A DNA stretch of 64,000 bases, taken from Adiantum capillus-veneris. Lineage: Eukaryota > Streptophyta > Polypodiopsida > Polypodiales > Pteridaceae. A program made the position numbers and the translations under genes. The stretch is taken from NCBI GenBank assembly GCA_014529385.2, contig CM043956.1, positions 87,097,721-87,161,720 of the forward strand, written 5' to 3'. Shown here one piece after another: positions 10,902 through 19,109 of this stretch. The notes below the pieces were generated by a model. It did not search any database and was not told the origin of the DNA. It saw only the letters and a list, made by a program, of their open reading frames with translations. Numbering within the stretch: position 1 is the first letter of the stretch; every line of letters begins with the position of its first letter.

Positions 10902-11864
10902 ATGCTTCCACATGAAAGACAGAATCCAAAGAAAATCTTTCAACCAAAATACCCTACACTGCGAGATCATCGTCGACAAAAATCTTCAAAGTTTTACATC
11001 AAAGCTGAAGAAATCAAGGTCCAGGACCCAATATGGGTAAATGAGCCTAGCCGATTGACGAAAGGTAAACACATGGGATGGATAGCCTCCCACTACAGCT
11101 TAGCAGAGCAAGGCTATTATGAGGGTCAAAAGAAACTTTGGTTACCAAAACCACAGACCTCGGCTTATGTGGTGGATAACCGTTTCAAAAAGCGTCCCCA
11201 AAAGCAACAAAGCTCATATTTATATCGCCAAAGGAGACCAACCAACAAGGCTCACCAAACGGATGCAGGACATTTCAAATCCAACTGGCCTTCATACCAA
11301 CATAGGACTTCATCGATAAATAATCCCAAAAATGGCACTCTTGTACATCTCAATACGGCATCAAAAACATCATGGGAAGTGCCATCTACAATTCTTCAAG
11401 AACAAGGTTACTATCAAGGAAATCGGAGAATCTGGCTACCAAAGATGCCAGGTAAACATTCTTCAAGCAAACGACTTCAGCTTGAAAATAATCTCAATTT
11501 CACGGAAGGCAAAATCAAGGACAATGTCACACTCAAGGCAAAGGATATCTGCAAAGACACGCTAATCACACGATGCAGATACAAATGGGTGCCAAAAGAA
11601 AAACACATACCGAAGAAGATTGAAGTCATCTCTAGCTGTCAAGAAATGTCAAGACATGATAGACAAAGTGTTACGGGTAATGGAGCGAACCAAACTTCTC
11701 AACCAAGGGACCAACAACAACAAAAACAAATTTTGACAACCAAGGTCACCCAGATATGGCAAAAGAAACCAATATTGCCAGTATGGTCCTTTACAAATCC
11801 TCTCTTTGAGGATGGGAGTTTTGAATTTCAACACCTATTCTTCGTCGAAAGCTCCCGAGAGTAA
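10902..11864 (+). pseudogene. Element A basic ORF with repeated QGYYxG...WLPK motifs
   Basis: A 320-residue frame from ATG 10902, 14 codons beyond the in-frame TAG that ends the protease frame. It is strongly basic and rich in Gln, Asn, Trp and Tyr. Two internal repeats stand out: E-Q-G-Y-Y-E-G-Q-K-K-L-W-L-P-K (about 11105-11150) and E-Q-G-Y-Y-Q-G-N-R-R-I-W-L-P-K (about 11400-11445). A related Y-K-W-V-P-K lies near 11580. Element G has Q-S-Y-Y-V-G...W-V-P-K and Y-K-W-V-P-K after its own protease-like domain, and B has W-I-P-K. The function is unknown; the charge suggests nucleic-acid binding. It could be an env-position accessory protein, but I see no signal peptide or membrane segment. Confidence 0.6.
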
Positions 11865-12720
11865 GTCCAGTCGCCATAAAAATCATGGCATAAGAGTCAA
11901 GAGTCGGGCAGCTGAGCCACTAAATGAGCAAGCGTCAGACCCAAGCTTCATGTCTTAATATTCTTTGTGGTCTATGAGTCTAGATATTTAGATTATAGCT
12001 CAAGTTGGAATAGTTGAGCATATTGTAAAATTGAGTCGCTCATGCTGGATAGGTGAGCATAAGAGTCGAAGTCTACTATTTTAACTGGTGGAGTGGCAGA
12101 GTAGTCCAGAAAACACTCACGCACATGAACACAGTGAGGAGAGTGGAAAAAACCTCGTCGACAAAAACCCTTCTTGTGAGTAACGGCAGCTCTTGAAGTC
12201 AAATATATATTTTTTTGCTTCTCTAGCTACGTTCACTCCTGGAAGCACCCATTCAAACTCCTCTCGCACCCCATATTGTTTCCCATGCATCTATCTGTGC
12301 AAGCATATATAATGTCCCATCATTGGACATTTGCATCCGGCACGCTTTTTGTGTTCCACCCATGCACTTACACAACAAAATGACGATGACGAAGTGGTAA
12401 CAGGTTTCATAAGCATTTGCTCAACAACAATGACTCTGACTGCAAGCTACTAACACTTACCCACTGTATATCCAGTAATAGTAGCCATACGGCCATATGT
12501 ACTTTAACTCAACAAAACTCGGTTACATCAAACATAAGTACATATAGCCTCACATTTAATGGTGACTAAAGGCATTTTTTTCCCACTGGGTTTTTCCCTT
12601 TAGTCCTATCCAGGTATCCAAGACCTTCATTTTGTAATATACGCCACATTTTATGTTTACTATTTTATTTTTCTTATAAAAGCACAGAAAAGAAGACCAA
12701 CGACATCCCCAAACCACTAC
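11865..12720 (+). other. Element A 3' untranslated region, no gene seen
   Basis: AT-rich sequence without a convincing reading frame. 'cactgggtttttccctt' near 12584 reads on the minus strand like the GGGAAAAACCC phrases seen near other element ends here. Confidence 0.5.
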
Positions 12721-13020
12721 ATGCTCATCAACTATAGGATCCAAGGGGAGCGGCCCAGAAACAATTCAAAAAGGCTTCAAGTTTACAGGTACATGTGCAG
12801 GATGACACCCAAAGAACAAACAATACAGAGCTGCCATGATAAAGCCTTGCTGCAACAACAAACCTCACTCGACTTATTCACGCTACAACAACCAATCAGA
12901 GGGGGAGAGCTATGGCTTCAACTACACTACATGTACAAGAAAAAGGTAACTCTACAACATACAAAGCATCTGGTAGAAGCAACTGCAACAACAACAGATT
13001 CAAACAACACCAAAACATGA
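12721..13020 (+). CDS. Small ORF just before the PPT of element A
   Basis: A 99-residue frame from ATG 12721, Gln-, Thr- and Lys-rich and without a recognisable domain. It ends 55 bp before the polypurine tract, the place where some plant elements carry a 3' accessory ORF. It may be random; codon bias cannot be judged at this length. Confidence 0.25.
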   Translation: MLINYRIQGERPRNNSKRLQVYRYMCRMTPKEQTIQSCHDKALLQQQTSLDLFTLQQPIRGGELWLQLHYMYKKKVTLQHTKHLVEATATTTDSNNTKT

Positions 13021-13075
13021 ACCACTCGCCAAGGCCACTGCAGACATAGGGTCTTGTCGGGGACGACAAGACTTC

Positions 13076-13087
13076 GGAGGGGGAGAG
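13076..13087 (+). other. Polypurine tract of element A
   Basis: CGGAGGGGGAGAG lies directly before the TGTTG that starts the LTR. Confidence 0.8.
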
Positions 13088-13445
13088 TGTTGAAAGGTCA
13101 ACCTTTCAACAACGCTTCCACAAAGATTCCATAAAGATCCCTCAAAGATTCTCTAAAGATTCCAAATAAAAATGCTGATGAAGTGATGAAGATGAAGATG
13201 GATGCTGTAATGTGAAGATACAAGCTCATGGACATCATCAAATATCCCGTTATTATCATTTTGAGCCATTACGGCCACTTTTGTAATGTTTACGGGAACT
13301 TCATATTTTAAGTCAGCAATTGTATTGAGGCCACAGATGCTTGTTGGATGAGCAAAGCCAGCTCACGGTGTTGTAATTAAGCTCTATAGAAGCCTAGGGA
13401 CAAATAAGGTCATTTTGGTCGGACATTAGGTTTTCTAAGGCTTAG

Positions 13446-13453
13446 TATATAAG
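13446..13453 (+). promoter_or_regulatory. TATA box in the LTR of element A
   Basis: TATATAAG, about 360 bp into the LTR and about 32 bp before AATAAA at 13485-13490. This is the usual close spacing of LTR promoter and polyadenylation signal. Confidence 0.65.
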
Positions 13454-13484
13454 CCAAAACCTAAAGCTTTGTAAAGAGACTTCT

Positions 13485-13490
13485 AATAAA
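13485..13490 (+). terminator. Polyadenylation signal in the LTR of element A
   Basis: AATAAA just downstream of the TATA box, consistent with a short R region. Confidence 0.5.
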
Positions 13491-14164
13491 TCTCATATGC
13501 CGTGTCATTGGGAGACTGAGAGAGAGTGAGAGAGTGTGTCTGTGCTCTACAGGAGCTACGGTGGTCGGAATCACGAACGGAGAGCAGCAGTGTGTTGCCC
13601 ACGAGGAGAGCTAGGCGTTGATGCTTACATCACGCGCGTTCGTCTGTGTTTTGGCAGATTCACCCGCGAGCTACTTTTGGAGTTTCGGTGAGTAACTGTT
13701 GTCCGTTTTTGCATTTCAGCATATTCATGCGATCAGAGCGAGTAGAGCTACACATTAGGCACTTTAGTTTTCGGAAACGTCGACCTATAAAAACCAGCCA
13801 GACATCCTACGTGTTTTCTGCACGGAGGGTCTTGAGTAGGTTTTTTTGGTCACCGACCTTAGGGAGAGTGGCCTATTGGTGTTGATAGGATATCCCTCAA
13901 GTTTCATAACGTTTCGAGAACGTCTAATGGGCTTTTGGCTTGCGGTAGCATCATAGGAAGCTCTCACATTTGCAGAACCGATGGCATGTAGAATTAATAT
14001 CTCCGTAGGAATTAGTCATTAGTCGGTCGAGTAGAGGTTGACACCCTTTGCTTGCTTCCACGCACCTGCGGGTCGAGCTTCATCCTCAGTTGACATTATA
14101 TGTTAGGTGAGTTCTCGCTATGCTGACGTCCGTCGCGGCATACCCGTCCAACAGATGTCATCTC

Positions 14165-14490
14165 TCTACTTACAATCGAATCCTTATAGGTAAAAAGACA
14201 ACCATCAATCATACATTGAACAAGAAATCTCCAACTTTTAGCCAAACGACTGTACAAGCACGGTAAGGATGGAATTTTGAGACTATGTATACAGCCGGAA
14301 GAATACAAATATTACCTCAAACAAGCTCATATACAACATACGAGGTTTCACAGTGGGGAAATGCAAACATGACAAAGGCTAAAGAGACTAGGGGTCTCCT
14401 GGCAAAACATGGAAAACGGTGTCCATACTTATGTAAAATCATGTGATATATATACAAAAAAACCTCGAATGGAACATCCACCCTATATCG
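14165..14490 (+). pseudogene. Element B: first integrase zinc-binding (HHCC) module
   Basis: The plus frame near 14230 reads L-Y-K-H-G-K-D-G-I-L-R-L-C, the typical linker before the integrase zinc finger. It continues to H-S-G-E-M-Q-T, G-V-S-W-Q-N-M and Y-V-K-S-C-D-I-Y-T-K-K-P. The second Cys of the C-x2-C pair is Tyr, and a TGA lies after M-Q-T. A second full module follows from about 14500. This copy is either a duplication within B or a remnant of a related element. Confidence 0.55.
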
Positions 14491-14493
14491 AGT

Positions 14494-14998
14494 AGTACAA
14501 GCACCCAAATGGAGTACTCACATAACCGAGTACTTTAAAAACAAGACCTTCCCAGAGGGATGGGGTAAGGCAAGAATGAGAACTGTAGAAGAAGAAGCAA
14601 AACATTATTTGCCAATTGCAAACCAATTGTATAGGCGGGGAAAGGACGAACAATTATGATTGTGTACTATGGAGAGCAAATATTTCTTTATCCTAGAACA
14701 AGCACACTCGGGCCAGCCAGGGGAACATTTCTCTGCTGATAAAATTGCAAAGTTAGTACTTCACGCAGGAATATGGTGGCCAATGTTGTTTAGGGATCCG
14801 GAGGCATATGTCAAAAGATGTGATGAATGTCAACGCACAAAACCACCCCTACGGAGAGATGAAATGTCATTACAGCCAATGATGGGAGTACCCACCTTTG
14901 CCAAATGGGACATAGACTTTATTGGTCCCGTCATACCTCTTGCATACAAGACACATGCACAATACATCATAGTAGCAACAGATTATATGACCAAATGA
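14494..14998 (+). pseudogene. Element B: linker, second HHCC module and start of integrase core
   Basis: The frame reads F-P-E-G-W-G-K-A-R, then L-Y-R-R-G-K-D-E-Q-L, a TGA at about 14657, then Q-A-H-S-G-Q-P-G-E-H-F and Y-V-K-R-C-D-E-C-Q-R-T-K, a complete HHCC signature. The core begins with K-W-D-I-D-F-I-G-P-V, containing the first catalytic Asp. A TGA at 14996-14998, probably an old Trp codon, ends the frame inside the conserved D-Y-M-T-K-W block. Confidence 0.8.
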
Positions 14999-16004
14999 AC
15001 GGAAGCAAAGGCAACACAGAAAAATGATGCATGGACTACAGCTCAGTTCCTTTTTGAATATATCTTTACCAAATATGGTCTACCCATTGAAATAGTGAGT
15101 GATAGAGGAACACACTTTGTGAACAACGTCATTGAAAGGTTACTTAAGAAATTCATGGTGATCCATCACAAATCAGCACCATATCACCCACAAGCTCATG
15201 GACAAGCCGACCTATGCACGGTGCTCACCAAAATAGTGAGTGACTCAAGGAATGATTGGAATCAAAAGCTACACTCCACATTATGGGCTTACATGGTAGC
15301 TTTTAAAACTTCCATCGAGACCACTTCTTTTAACCTTGCGTTTGGGGTTATTGCAATTCTACCCATGGAATTCTTAATTAACACATTACGAGTTTCAACA
15401 CAAGTAGGATGGATGGGACAGGAGCTATCAGAGAGACTAGACATCTTGGAGCAATTAGATGAAACCAGAGTGAGAGTGGTAGCAAGGATATATGCTCAAA
15501 AAAGACAAATAAAATCTTTCCATGATCAACATGTGATTACCAAGGAGTTCCAGAAAGGGGATTATGTTTTGGTGTATACCCTAAAACAACACTCCAAAAA
15601 AGTCAAAAAGCAAGGGATGGGGCCTTTTGTAATACATGATATATCACAAAGTGGTGCCATCAAGCTTGCAACATTAGCTGGTGAGGAGATGCCTAATTGG
15701 ATGAGTGGCTACAGGTTAAAGAAATATCTCCTTCCGTTGACACCAAAAGAACTCCAAACAATACATGCAGCAGATCAGCGACGCCAAGGAAGAAGTCGAG
15801 CCCATGATATTCAGAAACACGCACAGCAAGAAGCCAAGATTAGAATATTAAAGCAAAAAGAGGGGGAAAACCTTCAGAGAAATTTCCAACATCACAATTA
15901 TACCAATTCCCTTCCAATAACATCCATACAAACAGAGTCTACATGGTTAGGCGGCACTGAGATCTACGAATTGAGTTGCAACTTGACGATGGTACCACCG
16001 AGTG
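14999..16004 (+). pseudogene. Element B: integrase core and C-terminal domain
   Basis: Continues the core from 14999 (T-E-A-K-A). I-V-S-D-R-G-T-H-F at about 15090 holds the second catalytic Asp. P-Y-H-P-Q-A-H-G-Q-A-D at about 15180-15210 aligns with P-Y-H-P-Q-x-N-G-Q-x-E, so the third catalytic residue is Asp instead of Glu. The C-terminal domain has F-Q-K-G-D-Y-V-L-V-Y and W-M-S-G-Y-R-L-K-K-Y, typical of gypsy integrase ends. No chromodomain is seen. A Lys/Gln-rich tail runs to about 15900. The later part of this frame (to 16012) overlaps the protease-like frame because of a frameshift. Confidence 0.85.
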
Positions 16005-16467
16005 AGCACTAGTGGACACTGGGGCAAGAGAAAATGTTGTCAACTACTCCACCTTCATGAAATTAACAAAATAACCTCTCATGCCAGATACTATGGGGTT
16101 CAAAGTGGCAAACAAAAGCACAATGGACAGCCTGGGACATGTAAATTTACCAATAACTGTCGATGGAATAGCTTATCCTCATCAGTTTCACGTGGTTGAG
16201 GATACAGATCTTAATGAAGCAATTATTCTGGGAGTGCCGTGGATGTGCACCTATCAAGCCACACCAAATTGGCAGGATAATACCTTACAACTCATGCTCA
16301 ATGACCAATCTTTCGCAACACCATTTGTACAATCAGACTACATATGGGAACCTCTCCAATCAAACCCCACTCCAATCCAGCGATGTTCTCAAATGGTGTT
16401 CAGAAAGATCTGGGTTAAAAAAGTCCATTATTCACACGCATCCCAAGAATTATGGATACCCAAATGA
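15965..16467 (+). pseudogene. Element B: retropepsin-like domain downstream of integrase, then W-I-P-K
   Basis: In the frame of 16012 the sequence reads L-D-D-G-T-T-E, a TGA, then A-L-V-D-T-G-A-R-E-N-V-V (Asp codon 16015-16017). This is the hallmark of a retropepsin: Asp-Thr-Gly after a substrate-loop-like strand. A TAA follows at 16072, then the frame continues from ATG 16081 to F-H-V-V-E-D and A-I-I-L-G-V-P-W-M, the usual second conserved block (I-I-L-G). Near 16446-16463 is E-L-W-I-P-K. Proteases normally lie before RT in Ty3/gypsy; here the domain follows integrase. The same order is seen in element G, and the domain also resembles 10430-10700 of element A. Confidence 0.75.
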
Positions 16468-17277
16468 AATGGTACTACAAGTTCCCCCACGATTGCATCA
16501 ACCAAAACCAACCCTCAACAAACCACAAAAGGCTTTTTTCAAGCAAACCAAGTCTATCCAATCACATCATTGACAACAAAAAGAAGTCAATTGGAAATGG
16601 AAACAGAAACCGACTTGATCACTGAATGACTCGAAATGGAAGTCCACATCAAAGCAATTTTGATGGAGTCCAAAACAAAGCCTTCAATCAAAAGACAATG
16701 TTGTGTCACAACTTCTAGATGCCACGCTCAAAGAACGAGCACGTCTTCTACAACTACTTTTGTTCGGACCACACAGCTTCAACCTAACCTCATCATCAAA
16801 AACCACTGAACTTATTGTTCAAAACCCATATCTTGCACATCACTTTCTTACCCCATGCAGATCCTTAATTTGCATCATAGAGCCACAATATACGGCTATG
16901 CATAGACACTTACTTTGTACCCATGCTCTTTGACACATGTTCGTCTAGGACAACTCACTATAGGAAGGGGAAAAACCCGGGGGATTCACTCTATATACAA
17001 AATGGGACGCCACCTGCGAGCGGACAACTTCGATAAAACCCCTATATACGACTCATATTAGGAAATATGCCCCCCCTTTCTACGCTTATACGACAGCCAA
17101 TAAAGAAAACTATTATACCCCTTTCTTACATATAAAATTTAGGTCTCACATGATCTAGCTGAGTAAAACTAGTCAAAGAGTGTGTAGCATAGTGACTGAC
17201 AACATACTAAGAAACCGACTCAGGTGTATTCTCAATGTGTCTTGGTTTGAATTTCAAACTATATGCCTAGTCAGTGT
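16468..17277 (+). other. Decayed sequence downstream of B, no gene seen
   Basis: No clear domain. 'aggaaggggaaaaaccc' near 16960 could be the PPT of element B. A small frame at 16703-16933 looks random. Confidence 0.4.
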
Positions 17278-17282
17278 GCACT

Positions 17283-18794
17283 TGATAGCGGGAAAAAGAG
17301 CAGTGCAATCGGGTGGCCTCTGTACTCGTTAACACTCCACAAACCACGCCTCATGCAAACAAGCAAAGAACAAAACAAAGGGGTCACCACCCTAAATTAA
17401 GAGGTTTAGGGACCTCACACATAGTGCACATAGGCAAGTGAGACTTCTGGCATTATGATGGCATCAAAACATATGGCAAAACACATAGAAACGAGGCTTA
17501 GGGACCTTATGTAGCATATATATACACAAGACATCAGCTTAACAATACAACGGCATCTGATTATACATAACAAGGATATAGAGAAGCAAGCAAAGGATGG
17601 CATAATCCCTTGTCAAAAACAATCAACCCAGCAAGTAGGTATGATCCTACTAGCAACACATCAATACCTTAGAGAATGATGGCGAGGATGGTGGCCATGG
17701 AGCATGAGAGAAGACTCCTTATTTAGGTTTTAGGGCTAGTAATGTAGCATACTAGAGGGAGAGAGAGAGAGGGAGAGAGAGTAGAGCTCCATCCATAGCT
17801 CCTCGTTGTGAGCAATGTCGTCATAGCTTCGTTGCTTGGTTAAGTGGGTGAAGTGTTGGTTTTGAGTGAGATAAGGCCTCCTTATATAGGTTTCTGAGAG
17901 GGTTTAGGTTTAGGGATAAACATGCTTAAATCCGTTGATTGGGGTTACTTTTTGCTTAGGGTGGTCAACAGATTGAGGTCACCTGATATGTCACCATCAA
18001 GATATTCTCTAGAGTGATGTGAGAGGGGAGGGTAAATGCTGATTTTTCTGATTGTGACACATGGGGATAAGGCCTTGACCAGCATTTAAGAGCAGGTGAG
18101 GTGGCTGTTGAAACTGGAGGTTCTGCACATGTCAGGGGGGGACCTGCGGGGGGGAGGTGGCAGCTGGGTCCTCCTGAATATCAAATTCTCAAAAAATCCT
18201 CAACCATGGCTTCTTTTGACATGTGTTCTTTGAAAAAATCAGCATGTCTCTTTTCAACTCAAAAGTCTTTATCCCTGTTGACTCACCTTTACCATAAGAT
18301 TTTCCCTTTTTCTCCTCCTGTAACTGCATTGTTGATGCCCAATCACTGCTTCTAGTAACAGTGAACTGTTACCTACCAAATACTTATGGTGCAGTAAAAA
18401 ATATTTACCATGGGTAAAAAAAGTTACTGTAGGTAAAAAGTGATTTGTATTTACCATGTAGGTGAAAAATATTTACTGTAGGTAAAAAATATTTACTATC
18501 GGTAAAAAAGTGAAAATAGAGTATGCTCTGCTGTGAGTCCACACGAACATCCTCGTGTAAATTTCACTAGAAATTCACACCTAGAATGGGCTATTCTGTA
18601 AGATATAGGTTGTAGTCATGCATAAGAGCTCGTTCCCACGTATCTTCTATCCATGGCACTTTTTACTCTTTGGTGCTTGTGAAGTAGATTTTTCTTCTCT
18701 TTCGAGATCCCTTGGACTAGAGTATCCTCATCTCCCCAACAACTGATTGTGCCTTTATTGCATCTTCAGAAGGGGTCCTAAAAACCATGCATCA
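17283..18794 (-). repeat. 3' LTR of element C
   Basis: Plus-strand ends TGATAGCGGG and CCATGCATCA. It matches 25632-27130 over its whole length, with a longer GA run near 17760. Confidence 0.95.
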
Positions 18795-18798
18795 TATA

Positions 18799-18811
18799 GC
18801 CCTCCCCCTTA
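18799..18811 (-). other. Polypurine tract of element C
   Basis: The minus strand reads AAGGGGGAGGGC four bases before the 3' LTR. Confidence 0.75.
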
Positions 18812-19109
18812 AGCTAGAGGTATTTGATGCCTCTAGCTGTAGGTTGTGCTACAATAGGGTTCTCTTGAATACTTACCCACCTGATACCAATTGAATTTTC
18901 CATGTTACTGCTTTCTTGGCTGATGCACCCTGTTTAGTCCTTTCTGATGAATAATTGTATCCATCCATGACTAACAACTGGTCTCCTAGACCCTTGAAAG
19001 CCATACCCCATCCATTGTCAATATCCACTTTCACTGGTAGCATTCTCTTTTTTTCTTCTCTTTTTTTTTTTTTTTTTTTCTTGAAACGACTATGTACATG
19101 ATTGTTACC
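18812..19109 (-). other. Element C 3' untranslated region
   Basis: About 300 bp between pol stop and PPT with no gene. It includes a T-run at about 19060-19080. Confidence 0.7.

Larger units (their letters stand above)
1..14153 (+). mobile_element. LTR retroelement A (partial, 5' LTR off-window, no RT/IN)
   Basis: I infer one plus-strand LTR element from a polypurine tract (13076-13087) followed directly by a TG...CA LTR (13088-14153), with gag, retropepsin-like and accessory reading frames in the same orientation upstream. The left LTR is not in the window, so the 5' end and the target duplication cannot be checked. The internal region has a 2.6-kb leader, a first ORF (2605-6696) broken by another element, a probable further insertion at about 6.7-9.2 kb, a gag tail with a degenerate zinc knuckle, a protease-like domain and a basic ORF. 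No RT, RNase H or integrase motif was found between gag and PPT, so it is probably non-autonomous. It ends inside element B. Confidence 0.6.
13088..14153 (+). repeat. 3' LTR of element A
   Basis: The start is fixed by the PPT. It opens with a hairpin, TGTTGAAAGG (13088-13097), loop TCAA, CCTTTCAACA (13102-13111). It contains a TATA box (13446) and AATAAA (13485). The proposed end is ...CCGTCCAACA at 14153, where integrase-coding sequence of element B begins at once. The start is firm; the end is inferred from the mirrored TGTTG/CAACA termini and the change of content. A 'cagacatcctacgtg' block at 13798-13812 repeats half of the leader palindrome. Confidence 0.7.
14154..16470 (+). mobile_element. 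Decayed gypsy element B fragment
   Basis: Only the 3' part of pol and what follows it is present, because element A's LTR cuts it at 14153. The order is linker plus integrase zinc-binding module, a second linker plus zinc-binding module, integrase core, integrase C-terminal domain, retropepsin-like domain, W-I-P-K motif. Stops and frameshifts interrupt every part. RT and gag would lie left of element A, outside the window. Confidence 0.7.

Noticed and set aside
18101-18355. 84-residue frame present in both LTRs of element C
   Set aside because: It is conserved only because the LTRs are near-identical; it lies antisense to the element and has no domain.
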